64,000 nt of DNA from Pseudomonas sp. C1C7 (GCF_013359595.1 NZ_JABFMP010000001.1:1-64000), one strand, 5' to 3'; counted from the first letter of the stretch, positions 18,437 through 28,950 are shown. Numbers and translations are program-made. Notes: a model not told the origin generated them from the sequence alone.

Positions 18437-21079
18437 ATGCGCGCCAACTCGTCTGACTCTCAAGACACCGCGACAGCGACACAACCGATCAAGGCTGAAC
18501 GGTTGCGCTTGCTTGATCTCATCAGCAAGTACCGACAGCCCATCGGCCTGGCGGTCACGCTGCTATTGTTTGCCATTGCACTGGTTGCCTGTCGCCACCT
18601 GCTGAGCGAACTGGATCTGGATGCACTGCATGACTCGATCCTGGAAGTGCCCAAACCCGCCCTGCTCGGTGCACTGGGCGCGACCGTGGCAGGTTTCATC
18701 ATTCTGCTGGGCTACGAATGGTCGGCCAGCCGCTACGCCGGCGTGACGCTGGCTCCTCGCACACTCGCACTGGGCGGCTTCACCGCGTTCGCCATCGGCA
18801 ATGCCATCGGCCTTTCGATGCTTTCCGGTGGCTCGGTTCGTTACCGCCTGTATGCACGCCATGGCCTGGGGGCTGGCGAAGTTGCCCACATGACGCTGTT
18901 CGCCAGCCTCTCCCTGGGCTGCGCCCTGCCGCCACTGGCCGCGCTGGCAACCTTGAGCAACCTGCCCGGTGCTTCCGTGGCCCTGGGGCTCTCGCAAACC
19001 TTGCTGGGCACCATTGCGGCCGTCGTGTTGCTGCTGTCCGCCGTGCTCGCGGTGGGCATCTATCGCCGGCGCCTGCCGGAGCAACCCTATCCCGACAACC
19101 TGCTGGTCAAGATCGGCCGGCGCACCTTGCGCCTGCCGGGTCGCCGCCTGACGTTCCTGCAACTGGTGATCACCGCGCTGGACGTCGCCGCCGCCGCCAC
19201 GGTGCTCTATCTGCTGCTGCCCGAAGCACCACCGTTCGGCGCTTTCCTCCTGGTTTATCTGCTGGCGCTGGCGGCAGGCGTGCTCAGCCACGTACCGGGC
19301 GGTGTCGGGGTGTTCGAAGCGATTCTGCTCGCAGCCTTTTCCGATACCCTGGGCGCCGCGCCACTGGCCGCTGCCCTGCTGCTGTATCGCCTGACCTACG
19401 TCGTGCTGCCGATGCTGGTGGCGTGCCTTTTGTTGTTGATCAACGAAGGCCAGCGCCTGTTCCAGACGCGCCAGACCCTGCGCGCCGCCTCGGGCCTGGC
19501 CGCACCGATCCTCGCCGTGCTGGTGTTCCTATCGGGCGTGGTGCTGCTGTTTTCCGGCGCCACTCCGGAGATCGACACCCGCCTGGAACACATCGGCTTT
19601 CTGATCCCCCATCGCCTGGTCGATGCCTCGCACTTTGGCGCCAGCCTGATCGGCGTGCTGTGCCTGCTGCTCGCCCAGGGCCTGCGCCGGCGACTGTCGG
19701 CGGCGTGGATGCTGACCACCATTCTGTTGCTGGTGGGCGCCCTGCTCTCCCTGCTCAAGGGTTTCGACTGGGAAGAAGCCACACTGATGACCCTGACCGC
19801 CGCGCTGCTCGGGGTTTTCCGCACGTCGTTCTATCGCCCCAGCCGCCTGACCGAACTGCCGTTTTCGCCGATGTATCTGGTGGCCAGTGTTTGCGTGCTC
19901 GCCGCTTCGATCTGGCTGCTGCTGTTTGCCTATCAGGACGTTCCGTACAGCCATCAACTCTGGTGGCAATTTACTCTGGACGCCGACGCCCCCCGTGGCC
20001 TGCGCTCGCTGCTGGGTGCCGCGGTACTGCTGATGGTCATATCCCTGACCTGGCTGCTGCGCACCGCGCGCCCGGTGATCCATCTGCCGACGCCCGACGA
20101 ACTCGAGCGCGCGCACAAGATTCTCATGGCTTCGGCGCAACCCGATGGCGGTCTGGCACTGACCGGTGACAAGGCGCTGTTGTTCCACCCCAACGACGAG
20201 GCGTTCCTGATGTACGCCCGCCGCGGCCGCAGCCTCGTGGCCCTGTATGACCCGATCGGTCCGGGCCAGCAGCGGGCCGAGATGATCTGGCAGTTCCGTG
20301 ACCTGTGCGACATCCACCACGCGCGCCCGGTGTTCTACCAGGTCCGCGCCGAGAACCTGCCTTATTACATGGACATCGGCCTGACCGCGATCAAGCTCGG
20401 TGAAGAGGCCCGCGTCGACCTGCAGCGCTTCGATCTCGAGGCTAAGGGCAAGGAGATGAAGGACCTGCGTTACACCTGGAACCGTGGCACCCGCGATGGC
20501 CTGTCGCTGGAGATCCATGAGCCGGGGCAGGCGCCGATGGATGAGCTCAAGGTGATTTCCGATGCCTGGCTGACCGGCAAGAACGTGCGCGAGAAAGGTT
20601 TCTCCCTCGGCCGATTCAGCGACGACTACCTCAAGTATTTCCGCATTGCGGTGATTCGTTTCGAAGGGCGCCCGGTGGCGTTCGCCAACCTGCTCGAGAC
20701 CCACGGCCATGACCTGGCCAGCCTCGACCTGATGCGCGCGCACCCGGACGCCCCCAAGCTGACCATGGAGTTCATGATGGTCGGCCTGATCCAACACTAT
20801 AAGAGTCACGGATACGCGCGCTTCAGCCTGGGCATGGTGCCACTGTCGGGGTTGCAACCCCGCCGCGGTGCACCCCTGACCCAGCGCCTGGGCTCGATGG
20901 TTTTCCGCCGTGGTGAGCAGCTCTACAACTTCCAAGGCTTGCGCCGCTTCAAAGACAAATTCCAGCCTGACTGGGAACCCCGTTATATGGCCGTGCCCGC
21001 CGGACTCGATCCGCTGGTTGCGCTGGCCGACACTGCTGCCCTGATCGCGGGCGGCTTGACTGGATTGGTGAAACGCTGA
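18437..21079 (+). CDS. mprF: Bifunctional phosphatidylglycerol aminoacyltransferase/flippase
   Basis: This 880-residue inner-membrane protein transfers an amino acid from aminoacyl-tRNA to phosphatidylglycerol and flips the lipid. In Pseudomonas the known product is alanyl-phosphatidylglycerol, which protects against cationic peptides and acid. Residues 1 to about 520 hold many hydrophobic helices (flippase part, with VSHVPGGVGVFEAILLA). About residues 540-860 form the cytoplasmic GNAT-like synthase domain with segments such as LYDPIGP and FSLGRFSDDYLKYF. The ATG at 18437 follows AAGAGG; a TTG three bases upstream is less likely. The stop overlaps the virJ-like start by one base. Confidence 0.93.
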   Translation: MRANSSDSQDTATATQPIKAERLRLLDLISKYRQPIGLAVTLLLFAIALVACRHLLSELDLDALHDSILEVPKPALLGALGATVAGFIILLGYEWSASRYAGVTLAPRTLALGGFTAFAIGNAIGLSMLSGGSVRYRLYARHGLGAGEVAHMTLFASLSLGCALPPLAALATLSNLPGASVALGLSQTLLGTIAAVVLLLSAVLAVGIYRRRLPEQPYPDNLLVKIGRRTLRLPGRRLTFLQLVITALDVAAAATVLYLLLPEAPPFGAFLLVYLLALAAGVLSHVPGGVGVFEAILLAAFSDTLGAAPLAAALLLYRLTYVVLPMLVACLLLLINEGQRLFQTRQTLRAASGLAAPILAVLVFLSGVVLLFSGATPEIDTRLEHIGFLIPHRLVDASHFGASLIGVLCLLLAQGLRRRLSAAWMLTTILLLVGALLSLLKGFDWEEATLMTLTAALLGVFRTSFYRPSRLTELPFSPMYLVASVCVLAASIWLLLFAYQDVPYSHQLWWQFTLDADAPRGLRSLLGAAVLLMVISLTWLLRTARPVIHLPTPDELERAHKILMASAQPDGGLALTGDKALLFHPNDEAFLMYARRGRSLVALYDPIGPGQQRAEMIWQFRDLCDIHHARPVFYQVRAENLPYYMDIGLTAIKLGEEARVDLQRFDLEAKGKEMKDLRYTWNRGTRDGLSLEIHEPGQAPMDELKVISDAWLTGKNVREKGFSLGRFSDDYLKYFRIAVIRFEGRPVAFANLLETHGHDLASLDLMRAHPDAPKLTMEFMMVGLIQHYKSHGYARFSLGMVPLSGLQPRRGAPLTQRLGSMVFRRGEQLYNFQGLRRFKDKFQPDWEPRYMAVPAGLDPLVALADTAALIAGGLTGLVKR

Positions 21080-22374
21080 TGATTCAACGCTCCTTGCGCT
21101 ACATACTCGGCACGCTGATTGTGCTGGCCGTGATTCTCGGTGGTGGCTACTGGTACCTGAAACGCCCGGCTCCGGAGCCGACACTCGAACAACTGACCCC
21201 GACCGACGGCCCGGCGATGACCCGCGTCATTCCGGGGAACACGCCACGCGCCCAGGTGCTGGTGGCGGTCAATGAAGACCAGAAACTCAGCGACAAGCAA
21301 TTGCTGACCCTGAGCCGCAGCGGCTCGGCACAGATCGTCCAGGTGATCCTGCCCAAGGACTGCCTGCTGCAAAGCCGCGCCCTGCAAACCGGCCTGCGTG
21401 AACTCAAGGGCCCGGCGACCCTCGTCAGCGGCATCGGCCCGGGCGCCGTGCTGGCGTGGCGCTGGTTGTCCGAACAGAAGAACGACAAGGCCCAGGCCGT
21501 TTCGGTGGACCTGGCCCTGGAAAAACCCGGCTGCACCCACCTGCTGCCCAAAAGCGCCGCCCACGGCCACTGGCTGGTGGCGTGGAACGACAACCCCGAT
21601 GACACCAGCGCCGGCTTCGTGCGTGACCAGCCGAACGCCGAAACCAGCATCAGCGACTACGACATCAACCTGCCGCAAGTGCTGAACAACGAACTGCGCA
21701 AAATCCTCGTCGGCGGCGACAAGGCGGCCGGCGGCCTGCAAATCCCGGTGGTCGAAGTCCCGGCCGGACAAGCGAAAGACACCGTGACCCTGTTCCTGTC
21801 CGGCGACGGCGGCTGGCGCGACCTGGACCGCGATGTGGCGGGCGAGATGGCCAAGATTGGCTATCCGGTAGTGGGCATCGATACCCTGCGCTACTACTGG
21901 CAGCACAAGAGCCCTGAGCAAAGCGCCCTGGACCTGACCGAACTGATGCAGCACTACCGGCAGAAATGGGGCACCAAGCGCTTCATCCTGACCGGCTACT
22001 CGTTCGGCGCCGACGTCCTGCCAGCCATCTACAACCGCCTGCCCGAGTCCGAGCAACAGCGGGTCGACGCAATCATCCTGCTGGCCTTCGCCCGCACCGG
22101 CAGCTTCGAAATCGAAGTCGAAGGCTGGCTCGGCAACGCCGGCAAGGAAGCCGCCACCGGCCCGGAAATGGCCAAACTGCCACCAGCCAAAGTGGTGTGC
22201 ATCTTCGGCGAAGAGGAAATCGACGAAAGCGGCTGCACCGACAAGACCGCCGTGGGCGAAACCATGAAACTGCCCGGCGGCCACCACTTCGACGAAAACT
22301 ACCCGGCCCTGGCCAAGCGCCTGGTGGATGTAATCGAGAAGCGCCAGGCCAAGGAAACCGAGGCTCAGGAATAA
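21079..22374 (+). CDS. VirJ-like alanyl-phosphatidylglycerol hydrolase candidate
   Basis: This 431-residue protein has one N-terminal membrane anchor (LGTLIVLAVILGGGYWYL, about residues 12-29) and a periplasmic alpha/beta hydrolase of the VirJ/AcvB family. The nucleophile elbow is GYSFG (Ser about residue 308), preceded by the family segment LSGDGGW; a likely catalytic His is in GGHHFDENY near the end. In P. aeruginosa the gene after mprF (PA0919) hydrolyses alanyl-phosphatidylglycerol in the periplasm. The overlapping start (TGATG) with mprF supports the same role here. A strong bidirectional terminator follows. Confidence 0.88.
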   Translation: MIQRSLRYILGTLIVLAVILGGGYWYLKRPAPEPTLEQLTPTDGPAMTRVIPGNTPRAQVLVAVNEDQKLSDKQLLTLSRSGSAQIVQVILPKDCLLQSRALQTGLRELKGPATLVSGIGPGAVLAWRWLSEQKNDKAQAVSVDLALEKPGCTHLLPKSAAHGHWLVAWNDNPDDTSAGFVRDQPNAETSISDYDINLPQVLNNELRKILVGGDKAAGGLQIPVVEVPAGQAKDTVTLFLSGDGGWRDLDRDVAGEMAKIGYPVVGIDTLRYYWQHKSPEQSALDLTELMQHYRQKWGTKRFILTGYSFGADVLPAIYNRLPESEQQRVDAIILLAFARTGSFEIEVEGWLGNAGKEAATGPEMAKLPPAKVVCIFGEEEIDESGCTDKTAVGETMKLPGGHHFDENYPALAKRLVDVIEKRQAKETEAQE

Positions 22375-22390
22375 TCTGAAGCCCGAAAAA

Positions 22391-22425
22391 AAAGCCCCCG
22401 CTACCGAACCGGTAGCGGGGGCTTT
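22391..22425. terminator. Bidirectional terminator between virJ-like gene and kup
   Basis: A 14-bp stem AAGCCCCCGCTACC/GGTAGCGGGGGCTT with A and T runs on either side can end both convergent transcripts. Confidence 0.9.
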
Positions 22426-22437
22426 GTCTGCGGAGCC

Positions 22438-24339
22438 TTACATCTCCACCTGCGTCCCCAACTCAATCACCCGGTTCAACGGCAGATTGAAGAAGCGCAA
22501 ATTACCGTTGGCGTTCTGCAACATGAACGCGAACAAGGCTTCGCGCCAGCGGGACATGCCGACCAGTTTGGAGGCGATGACCGTTTCGCGGCTGAGGAAG
22601 TAGGTGGTGCGCATCGGGCTGAAGTCCAGCTCGGCCAGATGGCACAGCTTCAGCGCCTGTGGCACGTCCGGTTCGTCGGTGAAGCCGAAATGCAGGATCA
22701 CCCGGAAGAACCCTTCGCCGTAGGCTTCGACTTCGAAGCGCCGGTTCGTCGGCACCCGCGGAATGTCTTCGTACACCACGGTCAGCAGCACCACTTGCTC
22801 GTGCAACACCTGGTTGTGCAGCAGGTTATGCAACAAGGCGTGGGGCACGGCGTCGGGTCGCGCGGTGAGGAACACCGCGGTGCCCTGCACGCGATGTGGC
22901 GGCTGTACGGCGATGCTGCTGATGAAGATATCCAACGGCAGCCCGCCCTCATCGATACGGTCCACCAGCAACTGCTTGCCGCGCTTCCAGGTGGTCATCA
23001 GCACGAACAGCGCGAGGCCAGCGATCACCGGGAACGCACCACCCTGAACAATTTTCGGCACGTTGGCGGCGAAATACACGCCGTCCACCAGCAGGAACCC
23101 GAGACAGACCGGCACCGCGAGCACCGGCGGCCATTTCCACAGCAACAACATCACCGCCGACACCAGGACGCTGGTCATCAGCATGGTCCCGGTCACCGCC
23201 ACCCCGTAGGCCGAGGCCAGGGCGTTGGACGATTCGAAACCCAGCACCAGCAGCACCACACCCACCATCAGCGACCAGTTCACCGCGCCGATGTAGATCT
23301 GGCCCTGCTCGGCGCTGGAGGTGTGCTGGATGTGCATGCGCGGAATGTAACCGAGCTGGATCGCCTGGCGAGTCAGGGAGAAGGCACCGGAAATCACCGC
23401 CTGGGAGGCAATGACGGTGGCCATGGTCGACAGCGCCACCAGCGGAATCAGCGCCCAGTTCGGCGCCAGCAGATAGAACGGGTTGCGCGCGGCCTGCGGA
23501 TCACCCAGCAGCAACGCTCCCTGGCCGAAGTAGTTCAGCACCAGCGCCGGCAGCACCAGGATGAACCACGCACGGGCGATCGGCTTGCGGCCGAAGTGGC
23601 CCATGTCGGCGTACAGCGCTTCGGCACCGGTCAAGGCCAGCACCACCGCACCGAGGATGGCCACGCCCATGCCCGGATGCACGATGAAGAAACGCACACC
23701 CCAGACCGGATTCACCGCCTTGAGCACTTCCGGGTGCTGCATGATGCCGTAGACACCCAGGGCGCCGAGCACCACGAACCAGGTGACCATGATCGGCCCG
23801 AACAGAATGCCGATGCGCGCGGTGCCGTGGCGCTGGATCAGAAAAAGCCCGACCAGCACGATCAGCGACAGCGGCACCACCCAGTGATCGATGCCTTCGA
23901 ACGCCAGACCCAGCCCCTCGATGGCCGACAGAACGGAAATCGCCGGGGTGATCATGCTGTCGCCATAGAACAGCGCCGCGCCGATCAGCCCGCACACCAC
24001 CAGCAGGGTGCGCAGCTTTGCACGCCCCGCCGCCGCTCGCCGGGCCAGCGCGGTCAGGGCCATGATCCCGCCTTCGCCCTGGTTGTCGGCGCGCAGCACG
24101 AACATCATGTATTTGATCGACACGACCCAGATCAGCGACCAGAAGATCAGCGCCAGAATGCCCAACACGCCGTCGTGGTTGACCGGCACGCCATAGCCGC
24201 CGGAAAACACTTCTTTGAGGGTGTACAACGGGCTGGTGCCGATATCGCCATAAACCACCCCGACCGCCGCCACCAGCATCCCGATCGGATTCACCGTCGA
24301 ATGCCCCGCGCCCGCCGCGTGACTACTTGCCTGACCCAT
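22438..24339 (-). CDS. kup: Low-affinity potassium uptake protein Kup
   Basis: This 633-residue inner-membrane potassium:proton symporter has the family hallmark [18 protein letters not shown] in the first helix. Eleven more hydrophobic segments follow to about residue 440, including [18 protein letters not shown] and [10 protein letters not shown]. The C-terminal 190 residues are cytoplasmic. The ATG is preceded by AGGAG at good spacing. It is a single gene, convergent with the virJ-like gene and divergent from rimO. Confidence 0.95.
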   Translation of the reverse strand: MGQASSHAAGAGHSTVNPIGMLVAAVGVVYGDIGTSPLYTLKEVFSGGYGVPVNHDGVLGILALIFWSLIWVVSIKYMMFVLRADNQGEGGIMALTALARRAAAGRAKLRTLLVVCGLIGAALFYGDSMITPAISVLSAIEGLGLAFEGIDHWVVPLSLIVLVGLFLIQRHGTARIGILFGPIMVTWFVVLGALGVYGIMQHPEVLKAVNPVWGVRFFIVHPGMGVAILGAVVLALTGAEALYADMGHFGRKPIARAWFILVLPALVLNYFGQGALLLGDPQAARNPFYLLAPNWALIPLVALSTMATVIASQAVISGAFSLTRQAIQLGYIPRMHIQHTSSAEQGQIYIGAVNWSLMVGVVLLVLGFESSNALASAYGVAVTGTMLMTSVLVSAVMLLLWKWPPVLAVPVCLGFLLVDGVYFAANVPKIVQGGAFPVIAGLALFVLMTTWKRGKQLLVDRIDEGGLPLDIFISSIAVQPPHRVQGTAVFLTARPDAVPHALLHNLLHNQVLHEQVVLLTVVYEDIPRVPTNRRFEVEAYGEGFFRVILHFGFTDEPDVPQALKLCHLAELDFSPMRTTYFLSRETVIASKLVGMSRWREALFAFMLQNANGNLRFFNLPLNRVIELGTQVEM

Positions 24340-24628
24340 CCAACACTCCTGATTCCCAGATCGGCTTCTTCGAACGAAGCACTAAGCTTTGTAATGCAGC
24401 ATGGGCTGTTTTACCCCTTGTTACAGACGTTTTGTTGACTGTAAAAAAACGGTAAGGCCCAACGGCGCGAAGCATAGCGCAGCACTCGTCGTATTTCCCT
24501 GCATAAAGCTGGTCAAGTGAACGTCTCATCGATAGAATTGCGCACTTTTTGATCAGAGGCGCAAAAAAGCGTCCGTCTGTCGCCTTGCCCCTGTTGGCTT
24601 GAGGCGTCCCAAAATACCGAGGTTAGAC

Positions 24629-25966
24629 ATGTCCACCACTCCTGCGCCGGCCAATCCGAAAGTTGGCTTCGTATCCCTGGGTTGCCCCAAAGCACTGGTC
24701 GACTCCGAGCGCATCCTGACTCAGCTGCGCATGGAAGGTTATGACGTTGTGTCCACCTACCAGGACGCGGATGTCGTGGTGGTCAACACTTGCGGCTTCA
24801 TCGACTCGGCAAAGGCAGAGTCCCTGGAAGTGATCGGCGAAGCGATCAAGGAAAACGGCAAGGTCATCGTGACCGGCTGCATGGGCGTGGAAGAAGGCAA
24901 CATCCGCGACGTGCACCCGAGCGTGCTGGCCGTGACCGGTCCGCAGCAGTACGAGCAAGTGGTCAGCGCGGTGCACGAAGTCGTGCCACCCAAGCAGGAT
25001 CACAACCCGCTGATCGACCTGGTGCCGCCACAAGGCATCAAGCTGACCCCACGTCACTACGCCTACCTGAAGATTTCCGAAGGCTGCAACCACAGCTGCA
25101 GCTTCTGCATCATTCCGTCGATGCGCGGCAAGCTGGTCAGCCGCCCGGTGGGTGACGTGCTCGACGAGGCCCAGCGCCTGGTCAAGTCCGGCGTCAAGGA
25201 GCTGCTGGTGATCTCCCAGGACACCAGCGCCTACGGCGTCGACGTCAAATACCGCACCGGTTTCTGGAACGGCGCGCCGGTGAAAACCCGCATGACCGAA
25301 CTGTGCGAAGCCCTGAGCACCCTCGGTGTCTGGGTGCGTCTGCACTACGTTTACCCGTACCCGCACGTCGACGAGCTGATCCCGCTGATGGCCGCCGGCA
25401 AGATCCTGCCGTACCTGGACATCCCGTTCCAGCACGCCAGCCCGAAAGTGCTGAAGTCGATGAAACGCCCGGCGTTCGAAGACAAGACCCTGGCGCGAAT
25501 CAAGAACTGGCGCGAAATCTGCCCGGACCTGATCATCCGCTCGACCTTCATCGTCGGCTTCCCTGGCGAAACCGAAGAAGACTTCCAGTACCTGCTGGAC
25601 TGGCTGACCGAAGCCCAGCTCGACCGCGTCGGCTGCTTCCAGTACTCGCCGGTCGAAGGCGCTCCGGCCAACGATCTGGATCTGGAAGTGGTACCGGACG
25701 ACGTGAAGCAGGACCGTTGGGAGCGCTTCATGGCGCACCAGCAGGAAATCAGCTCGGCGCGTCTGCAAATGCGCATCGGCCGTGAAATCGAAGTGCTGGT
25801 CGATGAAGTCGACGAGCAAGGCGCGGTCGGCCGCTGCTTCTTCGACGCCCCGGAAATCGACGGCAACGTGTTCATCGACAACGGCAGCAACCTCAAGCCT
25901 GGCGACAAGGTCTGGTGCAAGGTGACCGACGCCGACGAATACGACCTCTGGGCCGAACAGATTTAA
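24629..25966 (+). CDS. rimO: Ribosomal protein S12 methylthiotransferase RimO
   Basis: This 445-residue radical-SAM enzyme methylthiolates an aspartate of ribosomal protein S12. The N-terminal MTTase domain carries three Cys in [10 protein letters not shown] (Cys19), NTCGFIDSA and TGCMGVEEG. The radical SAM motif CNHSCSFC follows near residue 150, and a TRAM domain lies at the C terminus. The ATG at 24629 follows GAGG at a suitable distance; a TTG 30 bases upstream lacks this support. A terminator follows the stop. Confidence 0.95.
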   Translation: MSTTPAPANPKVGFVSLGCPKALVDSERILTQLRMEGYDVVSTYQDADVVVVNTCGFIDSAKAESLEVIGEAIKENGKVIVTGCMGVEEGNIRDVHPSVLAVTGPQQYEQVVSAVHEVVPPKQDHNPLIDLVPPQGIKLTPRHYAYLKISEGCNHSCSFCIIPSMRGKLVSRPVGDVLDEAQRLVKSGVKELLVISQDTSAYGVDVKYRTGFWNGAPVKTRMTELCEALSTLGVWVRLHYVYPYPHVDELIPLMAAGKILPYLDIPFQHASPKVLKSMKRPAFEDKTLARIKNWREICPDLIIRSTFIVGFPGETEEDFQYLLDWLTEAQLDRVGCFQYSPVEGAPANDLDLEVVPDDVKQDRWERFMAHQQEISSARLQMRIGREIEVLVDEVDEQGAVGRCFFDAPEIDGNVFIDNGSNLKPGDKVWCKVTDADEYDLWAEQI

Positions 25967-25980
25967 ACGCTGAAATTATG

Positions 25981-26018
25981 AAAAGCCCCGCTCTTTTGAC
26001 GAGATGCGGGGCTTTTTT
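25981..26018 (+). terminator. Terminator after rimO
   Basis: Stem AAGCCCCGC/GCGGGGCTT, with a longer loop and six T residues, starts 15 bp after the rimO stop. Confidence 0.85.
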
Positions 26019-26092
26019 ACGGCTATCGTTTGGTGGATGAATGGATTCTCAAGTTCGTTAACGACGGCAATCGAAACAAGGAGCAGCCGGGA

Positions 26093-26566
26093 ATGCGCCA
26101 ACATTCGGTCATCCACACGCCGAAACTGAGTGACTACCAGGAATTGACCCGGGTCTGGGAAGCGTCGGTGCGCGCCACCCACGACTTTCTGCCGGACAGC
26201 TACATCGAGCTGCTGAAGAACCTGGTGCTGACCCGCTACCTCGATGCGGTGATGCTGATCTGCACCAAAGACTCGCGCCAGCGCATCACCGGGTTCGCCG
26301 GGGTTGCGGCGGGCAAGATTGAAATGCTGTTCATCGACCCTGCGCATCGCGGTCAGGGCCTGGGCAAGCAGCTGTTGCGTTATGCCATGGAGCATTTGAA
26401 CGCTGACGAACTGGACGTCAACGAACAGAACCCGCAGGCGCTGGGGTTCTATTTCAAGCAAGGGTTCGAGGTGATCGGACGGTCGGAGGTCGATGGCATG
26501 GGGCAGCCGTATCCGTTGCTGCACATGCGTTATCGCCAGCCCGAACAGCTGACGCGCAAGGCCTGA
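26093..26566 (+). CDS. GNAT family N-acetyltransferase
   Basis: This 157-residue protein has the acetyl-CoA-binding GNAT signature in FIDPAHRGQGLGKQLLRYA (motif A, about residues 83-101) followed by the VNEQNPQALGFYFKQGF segment (motif B). The substrate is unknown; the arrangement resembles small-molecule or protein N-acetyltransferases of the YjaB type. The ATG at 26093 is preceded by AAGGAG nine bases upstream, which decides the start over earlier in-frame codons. Confidence 0.88.
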   Translation: MRQHSVIHTPKLSDYQELTRVWEASVRATHDFLPDSYIELLKNLVLTRYLDAVMLICTKDSRQRITGFAGVAAGKIEMLFIDPAHRGQGLGKQLLRYAMEHLNADELDVNEQNPQALGFYFKQGFEVIGRSEVDGMGQPYPLLHMRYRQPEQLTRKA

Positions 26567-26582
26567 CACGACACGGATCAAA

Positions 26583-26666
26583 TGTGGGCTTGCTCGCGAA
26601 TGCGGAGTGTCATTCAACACATTTGTCGTCTGATCCACCGCTTTCGCGAGCAAGCCAGCTCCCACC
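26583..26666. repeat. REPIN-like pair of inverted REP units
   Basis: GTGGGCTTGCTCGCGAA and TTTCGCGAGCAAGCCAGCTCCCAC face each other across about 45 bp. It lies between the acetyltransferase and the pseudouridine-synthase-like gene. Confidence 0.85.
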
Positions 26667-26750
26667 CAGTCGCCCTGCGACGAAATGGGATCGCGATTAA
26701 CTCGAGCCATGCAGGTACAATGCCCACCCTTTTTTTCTCACGGCCCCGAC

Positions 26751-27461
26751 ATGACTGACCCGATTCGACTTTCCAAACGCCTTATAGAACTCGTCGGCTG
26801 CTCCCGTCGGGAAGCCGAACTGTTCATCGAAGGTGGCTGGGTGACCGTTGACGGCGAAGTCATCGACGAGCCGCAATTCAAGGTCGGCGACCAGAAAGTC
26901 GAACTCGACAAGGACGCCAAGGCCACCGCACCGGAGCCGGTGACCCTGCTGCTCAACGTGCCCGCGGGCATGGACGCCGAGTCCGCCATGGCCACCTTGG
27001 GCGCCGACACCTTGAGCGAAGAGCACCGCTTCGGCAAACGCCCGCTGCGCGGCCACTTCCTGCGCCTGACCGCCAGTGCCGATCTGCAACCCGGCGCCAG
27101 CGGCCTGCTGGTGTTCACCCAGGACTGGAAGGTGCTGCGCAAGCTCACCGCCGATGCCGCGAAAATCGAGCAGGAATACGTGGTCGAGGTCGAAGGCGAC
27201 ATGATCGAGCACGGTCTCAACCGCCTGCAGCACGGCCTGACTTACAAGGGCAAGGAGCTGCCGCCGGTCAAGGCCAGCTGGCAGAACGAGAACCGCCTGC
27301 GCTTCGCCTTGAAGAACCCGCAACCGGGCGTGATCGCCCTGTTCTGCCAGGCCGTGGGCCTGAAGGTCGTGGGCATCCGCCGCATCCGTGTCGGCGGCGT
27401 ATCCATCGGCAAAGTGCCGTCGGGGCAATGGCGCTACCTGTCCGGCAAAGAGAAGTTCTAA
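26751..27461 (+). CDS. RsuA/RluF-like rRNA pseudouridine synthase homologue, altered catalytic motif
   Basis: This 236-residue protein starts with an S4 RNA-binding domain (KRLIELVGCSRREAELFIEGGWVTVDG, about residues 8-34). The rest aligns with the RsuA/RluF fold, including the C-terminal GLKVVGIRRIRVGGV element. The usual catalytic motif GRLD-x-x-(S/T)-x-GLL reads ASADLQPGASGLL here: an Asp is present, but the Arg-Leu before it is changed and two residues are inserted before GLL. Catalysis is therefore uncertain, although the fold and RNA binding look intact. No strong ribosome binding site precedes the ATG. Confidence 0.78.
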   Translation: MTDPIRLSKRLIELVGCSRREAELFIEGGWVTVDGEVIDEPQFKVGDQKVELDKDAKATAPEPVTLLLNVPAGMDAESAMATLGADTLSEEHRFGKRPLRGHFLRLTASADLQPGASGLLVFTQDWKVLRKLTADAAKIEQEYVVEVEGDMIEHGLNRLQHGLTYKGKELPPVKASWQNENRLRFALKNPQPGVIALFCQAVGLKVVGIRRIRVGGVSIGKVPSGQWRYLSGKEKF

Positions 27462-27536
27462 GGTTTCTCACGCCGCCACACATTTCGGCAGCGCGCCCTG
27501 GTGCGCTGCCCACAGCTGAATATCAGGACTGCACAC

Positions 27537-28004
27537 ATGATTCATAACGACGTACTGCGCAGCGTGCGCTACATGCTCGACATCAGCGACAAGAAAGTCG
27601 TCGAGATCATCAAGCTCGGCGGCATGGACGTGAAGCTGCAAGACGTGGTGACCTGGCTCGACAAGAAAGAGGAAGACGAAGAAGGCTTCGTACGCTGCCC
27701 GGACGACGTCATGGCGCACTTCCTCGATGGCCTGGTGGTGTTCAAACGCGGCAAGGACGAAAGCCGCCCGCCCATGCCGATCGAAGTGCCGGTGACCAAC
27801 AACATCATCCTGAAAAAGCTGCGGGTGGCCTTCGAACTCAAGGAAGACGACATGCACGCGATCCTCAAGGCCGCCGAGTTCCCGGTATCCAAGCCTGAGC
27901 TGAGCGCGCTGTTCCGCAAGGTCGGCCACACCAACTACCGTCCGTGTGGCGATCAGTTGCTGCGCAATTTCCTCAAGGGCCTCACGCTGCGCGTGAGAGC
28001 GTAA
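27537..28004 (+). CDS. DUF1456 (YehS-like) family protein
   Basis: This 155-residue cytoplasmic protein is made of two similar helical repeats, starting MIHNDVLRSVRYMLDISDKK and later VTNNIILKKLRVAFELKEDD. Each is followed by a short helix-turn region (VVEIIKLGG / MHAILKAAEF). This duplicated arrangement is that of DUF1456. Function is unknown. AGGA lies eight bases before the ATG. It follows the pseudouridine-synthase-like gene after 75 bp and may be co-transcribed. Confidence 0.88.
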   Translation: MIHNDVLRSVRYMLDISDKKVVEIIKLGGMDVKLQDVVTWLDKKEEDEEGFVRCPDDVMAHFLDGLVVFKRGKDESRPPMPIEVPVTNNIILKKLRVAFELKEDDMHAILKAAEFPVSKPELSALFRKVGHTNYRPCGDQLLRNFLKGLTLRVRA

Positions 28005-28010
28005 GGCAGC

Positions 28011-28070
28011 CGCAAGCTACGAGCTGCAAGCGCTTTTACTTGCAGCTTGCAGCTTGACGCTCGCAACTGG
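28011..28070. repeat. Imperfect inverted repeat of AGCTGCAAGC units
   Basis: GAGCTGCAAGC (28030) faces CTTGCAGCTTGCAGCTTG (28039-28057), with further AAGCT and GCTCGC units beside it. It looks like a dispersed intergenic element and follows the stop of the DUF1456 gene. Confidence 0.6.
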
Positions 28071-28163
28071 GCCGAATGGCCCTCCATTCCGCGTAAAAAT
28101 AGTGGCTCCGCTTCCAGCGGCTGACGACTAGGGTGTAATGACCTTCAGCTCTCAGGATTCGCC

Positions 28164-28934
28164 ATGCACCACTACTTCTCCCTGCAAGGCCGCATCGCTC
28201 TGGTCACCGGCGGTACCCGTGGCATCGGCAAAATGATCGCCAAGGCCTTTGTCGAAGCCGGCGCCACCGTTTACGTCTGCGCCCGCGACGTCGAAGCCTG
28301 CCAGCAAACGGCCGACGAACTCGGCGCCTATGGCCGCTGCCATGGCGTGGCGGCCAACCTGGCCACTGAAGAGGGCGTGCTGCAACTGGTCGCGCGACTG
28401 GGCGAACAGATCACCCACCTCGACATTCTGGTCAACAATGCCGGCACCACCTGGGGCGCACCGCTGGAGAGCTACCCGATCAAGGGCTGGGAAAAGGTCA
28501 TGCAGCTGAACGTGACGTCGGTATTCAACTGCATCCAGCAATTCCTGCCACTGCTGCGCAAAGGCGGTTCGGCGGCCAATCCTGCGCGGGTGATAAACAT
28601 CGGCTCGGTCGCCGGCATCACTTCCCACGGCGAGCAGGCCTACGCCTACGGCCCCAGCAAGGCGGCCCTGCATCAACTGTCGCGGATGCTCGCGCGGGAA
28701 CTGGTGGGCCAGCACATCAACGTCAACGTGATCGCACCGGGACGTTTCCCGAGCAAGATGACCCAGCACATTGGCAATGATGAGCGGGCGCTGGCGGAGG
28801 ACACGGCGCTGATCCCGATGAAGCGCTGGGGACGTGAGGAGGAAATGGCGGCGTTGGCGATCAGCCTGGCGAGTACGGCGGGGGCCTACATGACCGGGAA
28901 TATCATTCCGCTGGATGGGGGGTTCAGTCTCTGA
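28164..28934 (+). CDS. RhlG-like SDR family oxidoreductase
   Basis: This 256-residue NADP(H)-dependent short-chain dehydrogenase has the cofactor motif TGGTRGIG (about residues 15-22), NNAG (about 92-95), a catalytic Ser in NIGSVAG and YxxxK in YAYGPSKAAL. The sequence follows P. aeruginosa RhlG closely through most of its length (for example GWEKVMQLNVTSVF and HINVNVIAPGRFPS). RhlG is a beta-ketoacyl reductase first linked to rhamnolipid synthesis. No rhamnolipid genes are near, so the physiological role here is open. Confidence 0.88.
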   Translation: MHHYFSLQGRIALVTGGTRGIGKMIAKAFVEAGATVYVCARDVEACQQTADELGAYGRCHGVAANLATEEGVLQLVARLGEQITHLDILVNNAGTTWGAPLESYPIKGWEKVMQLNVTSVFNCIQQFLPLLRKGGSAANPARVINIGSVAGITSHGEQAYAYGPSKAALHQLSRMLARELVGQHINVNVIAPGRFPSKMTQHIGNDERALAEDTALIPMKRWGREEEMAALAISLASTAGAYMTGNIIPLDGGFSL

Positions 28935-28950
28935 GGTCGGTGGTGTGGCC

